The translations under genes and the position numbers were made by a program. A stretch of 64,000 bases of DNA from Ruminococcus sp. zg-924 (lineage in GTDB: Bacteria; Bacillota; Clostridia; Oscillospirales; Acutalibacteraceae). The notes below the pieces were generated by a model, which was not told the origin of the DNA, did not search any database, and saw nothing but the letters and a program-made list of their open reading frames with translations. This document shows positions 27,079 through 35,828 of the stretch, one piece after another. The number at the start of each line of letters is the position of its first letter. Position 1 is the stretch's first letter. The stretch covers positions 44,303 to 108,302 of the forward strand of contig NZ_WNJZ01000006.1 in NCBI RefSeq assembly GCF_024433635.1, given 5' to 3'.

Positions 27079-28047
27079 ATGCAGTTTTTAACATTGGGCT
27101 TAGGTTCGATTGAGCAGGGCCTTATATATGCAATTATGGCTATCGGCGTGTTTGTGTCGCTGAGAATACTGGATATTCCCGACCTAACTGTTGACGGCTC
27201 GTTCATAACGGGTGCGGCGGTGTCGGTTATGATAACAAATATGCAGCCGTCAAAGGAAAGCGGCTTGCTGTTTGCAATACTCTCGCTTGTGCTTGCTTTG
27301 CTTGCAGGAGCAGTTGCAGGAATGATAACCGGCATTTTACAGACAAAGCTGAAGGTTCAGCCCCTGCTTGCCGGAATACTAACGATGACAGGTCTTTATT
27401 CGATAAACCTTATCATAATGGCTGAAAAGCCGACGGTTAACATCAACGGCAAAACAAGCATTTTTTCAGACGCTCAGGCATTTGCAGTTGATTTGCTCAG
27501 CGGTAGTATGGACATCAGCGTAGCCAAGAAGCTGGCGGATATTCCGATTCTGCTTGTAGTAGTAATTGCAGTGGCGGCTGTTCTGTATTGGTTCTTGAGA
27601 ACACAGATTGGTATGTCGATAAGAGCAACCGGTGACAATGTTGAAATGGTAAACGCAAGCTCCATAAACTCAGACGCAATGAAAATACTCGGACTTGCAA
27701 TTGCAAACGGGATTGTTGCTTTGTCGGGTGCAGCATTGGCACAGAACCAGAACTTTGCTGACGCTAAGGCAGGAACGGGTATGGTTGTTGTTGGAATAGC
27801 GTCTATAATCATAGGTGAAACAATATTTGGCAAACGCTCGGTGCTTAATAACCTGATTTCCGCAATTTTAGGTGCAGTGGTTTACAGAATATTTATTACG
27901 GTAGTGTTCCAAATAGGACTTCCGGCATCGTACTTCAAGCTTTTGTCGGCTATAATTGTTGTTATAGCAATAAGCGTGCCGATAGTAAGCGAGAAGATAG
28001 TCAGAAGAAACGCAAGGAGGGCAAAAAACAACAATGTTAAAGCTTGA
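27079..28047 (+). CDS. trpY: ABC transporter permease, TrpY type
   Basis: This 322-residue inner-membrane protein has about eight to nine hydrophobic helices and belongs to the branched-chain-amino-acid-like permease group (BPD_transp_2). Recognisable segments are LGLGSIEQGLIYAIMAIGVF at the N-terminus, IPDLTVDGSFITGAAV, and GDNVEMVNASSINSDAMKIL in the cytoplasmic coupling loop. It ends in a basic tail. It overlaps the start of the ATPase gene by 14 bases, implying coupled translation in the trpXYZ operon. Confidence 0.9.
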   Translation: MQFLTLGLGSIEQGLIYAIMAIGVFVSLRILDIPDLTVDGSFITGAAVSVMITNMQPSKESGLLFAILSLVLALLAGAVAGMITGILQTKLKVQPLLAGILTMTGLYSINLIIMAEKPTVNINGKTSIFSDAQAFAVDLLSGSMDISVAKKLADIPILLVVVIAVAAVLYWFLRTQIGMSIRATGDNVEMVNASSINSDAMKILGLAIANGIVALSGAALAQNQNFADAKAGTGMVVVGIASIIIGETIFGKRSVLNNLISAILGAVVYRIFITVVFQIGLPASYFKLLSAIIVVIAISVPIVSEKIVRRNARRAKNNNVKA

Positions 28048-28825
28048 AAATGCGTGTATCACCTTTCACCCGAACACAGTAAATGAGCGCCGTGCGCTTG
28101 ACAACGTAAATCTTCATCTTAAAAAGGGTGATTTTGTAACTGTAATAGGCAGCAACGGAGCAGGTAAATCAACAATGCTCAACGCTATTTCCGGAACTTA
28201 TATTATCGACAGCGGCTATGTGTATCTTGACGGTCAGGATGTGACAATGCAGAAAAGTTATAAGCGTGCAAAGCACATTGGCAGGCTGTTTCAGGATCCG
28301 TTAAAGGGAACTGCCCCGAATATGACGATTGAGGAAAACCTTGCGCTTGCATACAGCCGAGGTTCAAGAAGAGGCTTGTCGAGAGGAATAAAAAAGTCAG
28401 ATGAGCAAATGTTTCGTGAGCAGCTCTCACGTTTAGGGCTCGGACTTGAGGACAGACTGAAATCAAAGGTGGGGTTGCTCTCCGGCGGACAGCGTCAGGC
28501 GCTTACACTTTTAATGGCGACTATCGTTACGCCGAAAATGCTGCTGCTTGACGAGCACACAGCGGCTCTTGACCCGAAAACTGCAAAGCAGGTTATGGAT
28601 ATTACTAACGAAATTGTCAAGGAGAATAACATAACAACTCTGATGGTTACGCACAACATCAAGGACGCTTTGCATACGGGCAACAAGACGCTTGTAATGT
28701 CCGGCGGCAAGATTATAACAGTGTTAGAGGGCGAACAGCGAGAGAATATGACTCTTGAAAAGCTGATGAAGCTCTATTCAGATGCAGCAGGCGATTCGTT
28801 TTCGGACAAAAATTTGCTGGATTAA
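28034..28825 (+). CDS. trpZ: ABC transporter ATP-binding protein, TrpZ type
   Basis: This 263-residue ATPase has Walker A GSNGAGKST (about residues 39-47), the Q-loop in GRLFQDPLKG, the signature LLSGGQRQALTLLMA, Walker B LLLDEHTAALD and the switch His in MVTHNIKDA. The DEHT variant in Walker B, instead of DEPT, is common in this subfamily. It energises the upstream permease. The gene overlaps trpY and is followed by a terminator, which closes the operon. Confidence 0.93.
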   Translation: MLKLENACITFHPNTVNERRALDNVNLHLKKGDFVTVIGSNGAGKSTMLNAISGTYIIDSGYVYLDGQDVTMQKSYKRAKHIGRLFQDPLKGTAPNMTIEENLALAYSRGSRRGLSRGIKKSDEQMFREQLSRLGLGLEDRLKSKVGLLSGGQRQALTLLMATIVTPKMLLLDEHTAALDPKTAKQVMDITNEIVKENNITTLMVTHNIKDALHTGNKTLVMSGGKIITVLEGEQRENMTLEKLMKLYSDAAGDSFSDKNLLD

Positions 28826-28850
28826 TCAAAAAGAATACAATATTATACCG

Positions 28851-28887
28851 GTCACTCCCTGTTTTAGTATGGGGAGTGGCTTTTTTT
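28851..28887 (+). terminator. Terminator of trpXYZ
   Basis: A 9-bp stem (28851-28859 with 28872-28880) is followed by seven T's. Confidence 0.85.
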
Positions 28888-28927
28888 GACATAAAATGAT
28901 AAATTGCTATCTTCATAGAAAAAATTG

Positions 28928-28936
28928 TGCTATAAT
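28928..28936 (+). promoter_or_regulatory. Extended -10 element upstream of feoAB
   Basis: TGCTATAAT is a perfect extended -10. No good -35 lies 16-18 bases upstream. It would give a leader of about 145 bases before the feo start codon. Confidence 0.5.
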
Positions 28937-29032
28937 TAATCTGTATTGAGTAAAATGTTAAGTATGGAATGTTGAATGGCTGCTTACTAAGGTAATGTTG
29001 TCAATTAAAACAATATAATTTAATTAAGGTGT

Positions 29033-29079
29033 GGGCAAAACCCGCCGATAAATTGCCCGGAGGGCAAAAGTCATAGGGA
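29033..29079 (+). promoter_or_regulatory. Leader of feoAB with two mutually exclusive hairpins
   Basis: GGGCAA at 29033-29038 can pair with TTGCCC at 29053-29058, and the same TTGCCC can instead pair with GGGCAA at 29062-29067 across a 3-base loop. The second hairpin ends a few bases before the ribosome binding site TAGGGAG at 29074-29080. I do not recognise a known riboswitch class. Confidence 0.45.
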
Positions 29080-29088
29080 GAATATAGT

Positions 29089-31446
29089 ATGAAGCTGAAC
29101 GAATTAAAGGCAGGGCAAAGCGCTGTTGTTAACACTGTCGGCGGAGAAGGCGCACTGCGGCAGCATTTTCTTGACATGGGGCTTATCCCCGGCGTTGAAG
29201 TGACAATGGTAAAGCTTGCGCCTATGGGCGACCCGATGGAGCTTAGAATCCACGGCTATGAGCTTACGCTTCGTCTTGACGATGCAAAAAATATTGAAAT
29301 TGACAGTGTAAAGGCAAAGGAAAACAACGGCAAGGCAAAGCTCAGGGCGGTTGACACCGCTGTTCATCCCGGCTTGGGAGAGGGAGGAATATATCACACA
29401 AAGTCGAGCGGCGACCCTCTGCCACAGGGTGAGTGCCTGACATTTGCGCTTGCAGGAAATCAAAACTGCGGCAAGACAACGCTTTTTAATCAGCTTACCG
29501 GCTCTAATCAGCACGTTGGAAACTTTCCCGGCGTAACGGTTGACAGAAAGGACGGCTCAATAAAGGGCAAGGCGAACACTCTTGTTACCGATTTGCCGGG
29601 TATATACTCAATGTCACCGTATTCAAGTGAGGAACTTGTTACGAGGGAATTCCTGCTCAGGGACAGGCCAAGGGGTATTATTAATATAGTTGACGCTACG
29701 AATATAGAGCGAAATATGTATCTTACTATGCAGCTTATGGAGCTTAATATACCTATGGTGCTGGCTTTGAATATGATGGACGAGGTAAGGGAAAACGGCG
29801 GTTCGGTGCGTGTAAACGCAATGGAGCATATGCTTGGAATCCCCGTTGTGCCGATTTCAGCGGCGAAAAATGAGGGTATAGACGAGCTTGTAAGCCATGC
29901 TTTGCACGTTGCAAAGTACCGTGAACGTCCGGGCAGAACCGATTTTTGTTCGCCGGACGATAACTGCGGCGCAGTACATAGATGCCTGCACGCTATAATG
30001 CACCTTATTGAGGATCACGCTAGGCAAGCAAAAATTCCTGTTCGCTTTGCCGCCGCAAAGCTTGTTGAGGGTGATAGTCTTATTCTTGATGCACTTAACC
30101 TTGATAATAACGAAAAGGATGCGCTTGAGCATATCATAGTGCAGATGGAGGAGGAAAGAGGACTTGACAGAGCCGCCGCCATTGCCGATATGCGCTTTGG
30201 GTTTATTGAAACGGTGTGTGACGCAGCTGTTGTAAAGCCCAAAGAGAGCCGTGAGCACGCACGAAGCGCTGCTATTGATAAAATTCTAACAGGTAAATTC
30301 ACAGCTATACCTGCCTTTGTATGCATTATGGCGCTGGTATTCTGGCTTACGTTCGGCGTTATCGGCTCCGGCTTGTCTGAGCTTTTGAATATGGGCATAG
30401 ATTGGCTTACGGGCGTTGTTGACGGCGGCCTTACCGCTTACGGAATCAACGAGGTTGTCCATTCGCTGATTATAGACGGCATATTTGCAGGAGTCGGCAG
30501 TGTTCTGAGCTTTTTACCTACTATTATCACGCTGTTTTTCTTCCTGTCTATATTGGAGGACAGCGGATATATGGCAAGGGTTGCATTTGTTATGGATAAG
30601 CTGTTGCGAAAAATAGGTTTGTCGGGCAGAAGTATTGTGCCTATGCTTATCGGTTTCGGTTGTACTGTTCCGGGCGTTATGTCAAGCCGAACTCTGCCGT
30701 CTGAACGTGACAGAAAGATGACGATATTGCTCACACCGTTTATGAGCTGTTCGGCTAAGCTGCCGATTTATGCTCTGTTTACCACTGCATTTTTCCCCGA
30801 AAACGGTGCGCTTGTTATGATAGGGCTTTACTTTACGGGTATAATTATCGGAATATTATATGCGTTTTTACTCAAGGGCACTATGTTCAAGGGCGAGGCC
30901 GTGCCGTTTGTTATGGAGCTGCCGAATTACAGAATGCCGGGAGCGAAAAATGTGTGGCTGCTTTTGTGGGATAAGGCGAAGGATTTTATTTCAAGAGCGT
31001 TTACTGTTATATTTGTTGCAACGATTATTATTTGGTTCTTGCAGAGCTTTGACACAAGGCTTAATATAGTTACACGCTCGCAGGACAGCCTGCTTGCAGC
31101 AATTGCGGGTCTTATTTCGCCTGTGTTTGCACCTTTAGGCTTTGCCGATTGGAAAATTTCAACCGCACTTATCACCGGATTTACAGCAAAGGAGAGCGTG
31201 GTTTCAACACTTACGGTACTGCTCGGCGGTTCAACAGCAGCAATTTCCACTATGTTCACACCGTTCTCAGCATTGGTGTTTTTAGTGTTCACTCTGCTTT
31301 ACACCCCTTGTGTTGCGGCGATTACAGCAGTAAAAAGAGAGCTTGGCGGAAAATGGGCAATAGGTGTTGCGGGGGTGCAGTGCGTTATTGCGTGGATAGC
31401 GGCATTTTTACTGCACACAATAGGACTTGTAGCAGGGTGGGTGTAA
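29089..31446 (+). CDS. feoB: Fused FeoA-FeoB ferrous iron transporter
   Basis: This 785-residue protein joins a FeoA SH3-like domain (about 1-75, with LRQHFLDMGLIPGVEV) to FeoB. The G domain has G1 GNQNCGKTT, G2 in NFPGVTVDRKDG, G3 DLPGIYSM, G4 NMMDE and G5 SAAKNEG. The membrane part follows from about residue 400 with two Gate motifs, including IGFGCTVPGVMSSRTL and MSCSAKLPIYALF. It imports Fe(II). G1 has Gln in place of the common Pro, which I have seen in other clostridial FeoB proteins, so it is not a defect. The Cys-rich partner follows with its ATG one base after the feoB stop codon. Confidence 0.96.
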   Translation: MKLNELKAGQSAVVNTVGGEGALRQHFLDMGLIPGVEVTMVKLAPMGDPMELRIHGYELTLRLDDAKNIEIDSVKAKENNGKAKLRAVDTAVHPGLGEGGIYHTKSSGDPLPQGECLTFALAGNQNCGKTTLFNQLTGSNQHVGNFPGVTVDRKDGSIKGKANTLVTDLPGIYSMSPYSSEELVTREFLLRDRPRGIINIVDATNIERNMYLTMQLMELNIPMVLALNMMDEVRENGGSVRVNAMEHMLGIPVVPISAAKNEGIDELVSHALHVAKYRERPGRTDFCSPDDNCGAVHRCLHAIMHLIEDHARQAKIPVRFAAAKLVEGDSLILDALNLDNNEKDALEHIIVQMEEERGLDRAAAIADMRFGFIETVCDAAVVKPKESREHARSAAIDKILTGKFTAIPAFVCIMALVFWLTFGVIGSGLSELLNMGIDWLTGVVDGGLTAYGINEVVHSLIIDGIFAGVGSVLSFLPTIITLFFFLSILEDSGYMARVAFVMDKLLRKIGLSGRSIVPMLIGFGCTVPGVMSSRTLPSERDRKMTILLTPFMSCSAKLPIYALFTTAFFPENGALVMIGLYFTGIIIGILYAFLLKGTMFKGEAVPFVMELPNYRMPGAKNVWLLLWDKAKDFISRAFTVIFVATIIIWFLQSFDTRLNIVTRSQDSLLAAIAGLISPVFAPLGFADWKISTALITGFTAKESVVSTLTVLLGGSTAAISTMFTPFSALVFLVFTLLYTPCVAAITAVKRELGGKWAIGVAGVQCVIAWIAAFLLHTIGLVAGWV

Positions 31447-31447
31447 T

Positions 31448-31627
31448 ATGGACGCACTCAGCATAATTTTACTAATCATCATTATTATTGCGTTTGCCGC
31501 AGCGGTAAGGTACATCTGGCGCAGAAGAGGAAAATCCTGCGGCGGCTGCTGTAAGGATTGCAGTATATGCTGCAAAAACGCAGGGAAGAATAGTGTAAAC
31601 AGAGGAAACGACAGGAATAAATTATAG
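31448..31627 (+). CDS. FeoB-associated Cys-rich membrane protein
   Basis: This small gene starts one base after the feoB stop codon. It encodes 59 residues: an N-terminal transmembrane helix (about 4-21) followed by a basic turn and a cluster of six cysteines, SCGGCCKDCSICC (about residues 30-42). This is the pattern of the FeoB-associated Cys-rich family (PF12669). It is thought to help Fe(II) transport, in place of FeoC. The tight spacing implies co-translation with feoB. Confidence 0.9.
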   Translation: MDALSIILLIIIIIAFAAAVRYIWRRRGKSCGGCCKDCSICCKNAGKNSVNRGNDRNKL

Positions 31628-31656
31628 GCAATGAATTTGAAAACCTATTAAATTAT

Positions 31657-31685
31657 TTGACTTTTTATCGACAAAATATTATAAT
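31657..31685 (+). promoter_or_regulatory. Promoter of the NDP-sugar dehydratase gene
   Basis: TTGACT at 31657-31662, a 17-base spacer and TATAAT at 31680-31685. Transcription should start near 31692, leaving a leader of about 140 bases. Confidence 0.75.
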
Positions 31686-31698
31686 CATCTTAAAATTG

Positions 31699-31800
31699 CC
31701 CTAAGCATAGGGTAATGCCGTCGGTGACGTCAGCGTATATGGCGTAATGTGCTGTCGGCGAGCTAATTTTGCGATACGTCATGTCGGAAAAGCCAAATTA
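31699..31800 (+). other. Transcribed leader with hairpins and repeated GTCGG motifs
   Basis: The leader opens with a tight hairpin (CCCTA, loop AGCA, TAGGG at 31699-31712). TGACGT at 31725-31730 can pair with ACGTCA at 31776-31781. GTCGG occurs three times (31720-31724, 31754-31758, 31783-31787), twice after GTAATG. No T-run terminator is seen. I do not recognise an RNA family. Confidence 0.4.
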
Positions 31801-31833
31801 ATTGTCTGTTTCTACTAAGAGGTAATGATATAG

Positions 31834-33708
31834 ATGAAAAATATTTCACCCAGAAAGCTTGTGCTTTGCCTTGCGGATATGTTTGTTGCGTGCGTTGGCT
31901 GCTTTCTGTCAAACTATTTGCTTTTGATTGTGTCGAACGGTCGGCGTTCGCTGAATAATTCAGAGCTTGTTGTTTTTACAACACTTTACATCGTTTTAAC
32001 AGCCGCAGGGCTTTTGTTCAGCGGTGCATATAATAAATATTGGCGCTACTTTAAGATTAAGGATTATCTTTCGTGTATTTTAGGAACGGGAATAAGCAGT
32101 GTTTTTGTGCTGCTAATTACCTATCTTATCTACCTGCCGAAAAATCCTGCGTTTTCGTTTACAATTTTATCGTTTGTTATAATTACATCAGGGATAATCG
32201 CTTTCCGATTCTGCTTTAGAAGAACCTTTTTGTTGCTCACCGACCACGGTCAGATAGAGATGAAAAAGCGCACTATGATTGTTGGTGCAGGTCAGGCGTG
32301 CAGAATAATCCTGCGTGAGATTGAAAGCGCAAGGCTTGACCCGAACAACCCTTCAAACCAGTATCTCCCTGTCGGCATTGTTGACGACGATCCCAAAAAG
32401 CTCCGTACAGAGGTAATGGGCGTTGAGGTAATGGGCAACTGCGAAGATATAATCAGCCTTTGCAAGAAGGAGAATATCGAGGTTGTTCTATTTGCCATTC
32501 CGTCGTGCACTGAGGCGCAGAGAAGATATATTCTTGATTTGTGCTCAGAAACGAGCTGTGTTGTTAAGGTTGTTCCGTATTTAAGCGAGCTGTTTTTAGA
32601 TGAGGAACAGCCAAAGCTTATGCATCAGATTGCCGACATCAAGGTTGAGGACTTACTTGGACGTGACCCGATTATCTTTGATAAGGATGACATAAAGGAA
32701 ATTATCAAGGATAAGGTTTGTATGATAACGGGCGGCGGCGGTTCAATAGGCAGCGAGCTGACAAGGCAGATTGCCGCATATAACCCAAAGCAGATTATTA
32801 TTGTAGATATATATGAGAACAACGCCTATGACATTCAGCAAGAGCTGATGATGGATTACGGCGACAAGCTTAATCTTGTTACGCTGATAGCGTCGGTGCG
32901 TGACAAGGAAAAGATGAAGATAATTTTTGAAAAGTACAAGCCCCAGCTTGTATTCCACGCAGCAGCGCATAAGCATGTTCCGCTTATGGAAACCTCGCCT
33001 GAGGAGGCTGTTAAAAACAACGTAATCGGAACGTATAATGTAGCTTCGCTTTCGGAGTTTTATGGCGTTGAAAAGTTTATGATGATTTCAACCGATAAGG
33101 CGGTAAACCCAACTAACATTATGGGCGCAACAAAGCGCTGCTGTGAGATGATTGTGCAGTATATGGCTCAGTTCAGCACATCGAAAACGGCGTTTGTTAC
33201 AACCAGGTTTGGCAATGTTTTAGGCTCAAACGGCTCTGTTATTCCTCTGTTTAAAAGGCAGATTGAAAGCGGCAGACCCGTTACGGTTACTCACCCGGAG
33301 GTTATACGCTACTTTATGACTATACCGGAGGCTGTGTCGCTTGTTTTGCAGGCAGCGGCTATGGCTAAGGGCGGAGAAATTTTTGTTCTTGATATGGGTT
33401 CGCCTGTTAAGATAACTACGCTTGCCGAAAACCTTATAAGAATGTACGGCAAGGTTCCGTACAAGGATGTTGAAATTAAATTCACAGGACTTCGTCCCGG
33501 TGAAAAGCTCTTTGAGGAGCTTTTGATGAGCGAGGAGGGACTTAAGGCGACCGAGAATAAGAAAATATTTATCGGCAACCAAATCCCAATAAATTCCGAG
33601 GTCTTTATAGAAAAGCTTGAAAAGCTTGAGCAGTGTGCAATTGCAAACGAGCCAGGTAAAACTGTTGAGGCTTTGCACGCAATTGTGCCGACGTTTAATC
33701 ACGAATAA
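31834..33708 (+). CDS. Membrane NDP-sugar 4,6-dehydratase/epimerase (CapD/PglF/FlaA1 family)
   Basis: This 624-residue protein has about four N-terminal transmembrane helices (to about residue 135). A Rossmann domain with VGAGQACRIILREI (about 150-163) is followed by the catalytic extended SDR domain, with nucleotide-binding TGGGGSIGSELTRQ (about 298-311). Its active-site region is ISTDKAVNPTNIMGATKR, using the Thr-Asp-Lys type triad of dehydratases. Members convert UDP-GlcNAc to the 4-keto-6-deoxy sugar for surface glycans. It precedes glmS by 78 bases, and GlmS supplies the UDP-GlcNAc pathway, so the pairing makes metabolic sense. The exact product is not determined. Confidence 0.9.
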   Translation: MKNISPRKLVLCLADMFVACVGCFLSNYLLLIVSNGRRSLNNSELVVFTTLYIVLTAAGLLFSGAYNKYWRYFKIKDYLSCILGTGISSVFVLLITYLIYLPKNPAFSFTILSFVIITSGIIAFRFCFRRTFLLLTDHGQIEMKKRTMIVGAGQACRIILREIESARLDPNNPSNQYLPVGIVDDDPKKLRTEVMGVEVMGNCEDIISLCKKENIEVVLFAIPSCTEAQRRYILDLCSETSCVVKVVPYLSELFLDEEQPKLMHQIADIKVEDLLGRDPIIFDKDDIKEIIKDKVCMITGGGGSIGSELTRQIAAYNPKQIIIVDIYENNAYDIQQELMMDYGDKLNLVTLIASVRDKEKMKIIFEKYKPQLVFHAAAHKHVPLMETSPEEAVKNNVIGTYNVASLSEFYGVEKFMMISTDKAVNPTNIMGATKRCCEMIVQYMAQFSTSKTAFVTTRFGNVLGSNGSVIPLFKRQIESGRPVTVTHPEVIRYFMTIPEAVSLVLQAAAMAKGGEIFVLDMGSPVKITTLAENLIRMYGKVPYKDVEIKFTGLRPGEKLFEELLMSEEGLKATENKKIFIGNQIPINSEVFIEKLEKLEQCAIANEPGKTVEALHAIVPTFNHE

Positions 33709-33786
33709 CTCAATTTGGAAATATAATAACTGTGGCAGACTTTTGTAAATTCACAGCAAAGCAAATTTTAACACGGAGGTAATGGT

Positions 33787-35610
33787 ATGTGTGGAATAGT
33801 CGGATATGCCGGTTTTCGAGATTGCAGCGACGTTCTTGTTGATTCGCTGTCAAAGCTTGAATACAGAGGCTATGATTCCGCAGGAATAGCCGTTTTTGAG
33901 CAGGGTGCAATAAAGGTATGCAAGGCTCAGGGCAAGCTTGAAAAGCTCAAGGAAAAAATGGAGATTGAGGGCAAGCCTCACGGCTGCGTTGGCATAGGAC
34001 ACACCCGCTGGGCAACTCACGGCGAACCGTCTGACGTTAACTCACATCCGCACAGCGGAGCAAGGGTTACTGTTGTTCATAACGGCATTATCGAAAATTA
34101 CAGGGAGCTTAAGGAGTTCCTTGTAAACCGGGGTGTTGAGTTTTTGAGCGAAACCGACACAGAGGTTGTGGCTCAGCTTTTAAACTATTACTATGACGGA
34201 AGTCCCCTTGACACAATTATTAAAACAATAGGTGAGCTTGACGGTTCGTTTGCTCTTGGCATAGTATTTGCCGATTATCCGGAGTACATCTATGCTGTTC
34301 GCCGTGAAAGTCCGCTTATCGTCGGAGTTGGAGAGGGCGAAAATTACATAGCGTCAGACGTTCCTGCAATTTTGAAGTATACAAAGGATTATTATCTTCT
34401 TGACCACGATGAAATTGCTGAGTTGTCTAAGGATGAAATAAAGATTTATGACGAGCACAAGGAGCTTGTAGAAAAACAGCTTATGACCGCCGACTGGGAC
34501 GAAAGTGCGGCTGAAAAGGGCGGCTACGAGCATTTTATGATAAAGGAAATTAACGAGCAGCCGAATTCTATTAATATGACGGTTAAACCGAGGGTCGAAA
34601 ACGAGCTGCCGAACCTTTTTGAGTGTGGAATTACGCACGACAATATCAAGAATTTCAGGAACATATTTGTTGTAGCCTGCGGCACAGCGATGCACGCCGG
34701 TTTGGTTGGCAAATATGTTATTGAAAAGCTTGCAAGAGTACCTGTAACGGTTGATATAGCAAGCGAGTTCCGTTACCGTAATCCGATAGTGGGCGAGGGC
34801 GACCTTGTAATTATTATTTCTCAGTCGGGTGAAACGGCAGACAGCCTTGCGGCTATGCGCCTTGCGAAGTCGCTCGGAGCGAAAACACTTGCTATTGTAA
34901 ACGCCAAAGGCTCGTCTATTGCAAGAGAGGCTGATATGCTTATTTATACCCATGCGGGTCCGGAAATTGCGGTTGCCTCAACAAAGGCGTATATCGTTCA
35001 GCTTTCCGTTATGTATCTGTTTGCATTTGAGCTTGCTCTTGCAAAGGGTAAAATAGATGAGGATGAGTGCAAAAAGCTGACCTCCGCCTTGCTTGGCACT
35101 CCTGAGCTTATGGAGAAGATACTTGCAACTGACCTTGAAAAGGCGCAGTACATCTCAACGCAGCTTATAGCTGCCGACAGCCTTTTGTATATCGGCAGAG
35201 GCTTTGACTATGCGCTGAGTATGGAAGGCTCGCTTAAGCTGAAGGAAATATCGTATATTCATTCCGAGTCATATGCGGCAGGCGAGCTTAAGCACGGCAC
35301 AATCTCGCTTATCACAGACGGTATGCCTGTTATAGCCGTTGCAACGCAGTCTGATTTGCTTGAAAAGACGGTGAGCAATATTGTTGAGGTTAAGTCAAGA
35401 GGTGCGAAGGTTATCCTCATAACAAGAGAGGATTTCAAGATTGACGAGAAGGCTTACGATTTCCGCATAGACGTTCCCGTTACAAACGATATGCTAATGC
35501 CTATGCTTGCAGCTGTTCCCATGCAGCTTATAGCATATTACACAGCGGTGCTAAGAGGCAACGATGTTGATAAGCCGAGGAACCTTGCAAAGTCGGTAAC
35601 TGTTGAGTAA
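33787..35610 (+). CDS. glmS: Glutamine-fructose-6-phosphate aminotransferase (isomerizing)
   Basis: This 607-residue enzyme makes glucosamine-6-phosphate, the entry to peptidoglycan and amino-sugar synthesis. The N-terminal glutaminase domain begins MCGIVGYAG, where Cys2 becomes the nucleophile after Met removal. It continues with GHTRWATHG and a linker near residues 235-245. Two SIS sugar-binding domains follow, with SQSGETADSLAAMRLAKS and SEFRYRNP, and the C-terminus ends KPRNLAKSVTVE as usual. The ATG follows CGGAGGT. The 78-base gap upstream is too short for, and does not contain, a glmS ribozyme. A long terminator follows. Confidence 0.97.
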   Translation: MCGIVGYAGFRDCSDVLVDSLSKLEYRGYDSAGIAVFEQGAIKVCKAQGKLEKLKEKMEIEGKPHGCVGIGHTRWATHGEPSDVNSHPHSGARVTVVHNGIIENYRELKEFLVNRGVEFLSETDTEVVAQLLNYYYDGSPLDTIIKTIGELDGSFALGIVFADYPEYIYAVRRESPLIVGVGEGENYIASDVPAILKYTKDYYLLDHDEIAELSKDEIKIYDEHKELVEKQLMTADWDESAAEKGGYEHFMIKEINEQPNSINMTVKPRVENELPNLFECGITHDNIKNFRNIFVVACGTAMHAGLVGKYVIEKLARVPVTVDIASEFRYRNPIVGEGDLVIIISQSGETADSLAAMRLAKSLGAKTLAIVNAKGSSIAREADMLIYTHAGPEIAVASTKAYIVQLSVMYLFAFELALAKGKIDEDECKKLTSALLGTPELMEKILATDLEKAQYISTQLIAADSLLYIGRGFDYALSMEGSLKLKEISYIHSESYAAGELKHGTISLITDGMPVIAVATQSDLLEKTVSNIVEVKSRGAKVILITREDFKIDEKAYDFRIDVPVTNDMLMPMLAAVPMQLIAYYTAVLRGNDVDKPRNLAKSVTVE

Positions 35611-35624
35611 ATATAAATTTTATC

Positions 35625-35684
35625 AGGGGTTGTATCAAAACTGCGGTTTAGCTTTAACCGTTCCGTTTTGGCACAACCCTTTTT
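35625..35684 (+). terminator. Terminator of glmS
   Basis: A long imperfect hairpin (outer arms AGGGGTTGT and ACAACCCT, with inner arms AAAAC/GTTTT and CGGTT/AACCG) ends in TTTTT. Confidence 0.75.
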
Positions 35685-35828
35685 GTGTTTTGCGAATATT
35701 AAAAAAGTCTGAAAACTTTGTTAAATTTTAATATTCCCTTTTCTAATGCGCCGATTTCGTGTATAATATAGTGTAAGATTATCGGCGGGAAGCACAACAG
35801 CATAAATCAGGCAGTCGGGAGTATGAAA

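Noticed and set aside
29031..29080. Resemblance of the feoAB leader (GGGCAAAAC, GGGCAAAAG) to a c-di-GMP-I riboswitch.
   Set aside because: The invariant ACGCAAAGCC-type segment and the second long stem are missing, and the start codon follows too soon.
33709..33786. glmS ribozyme before glmS.
   Set aside because: The gap is only 78 bases, AT-rich, and lacks the conserved ribozyme core.
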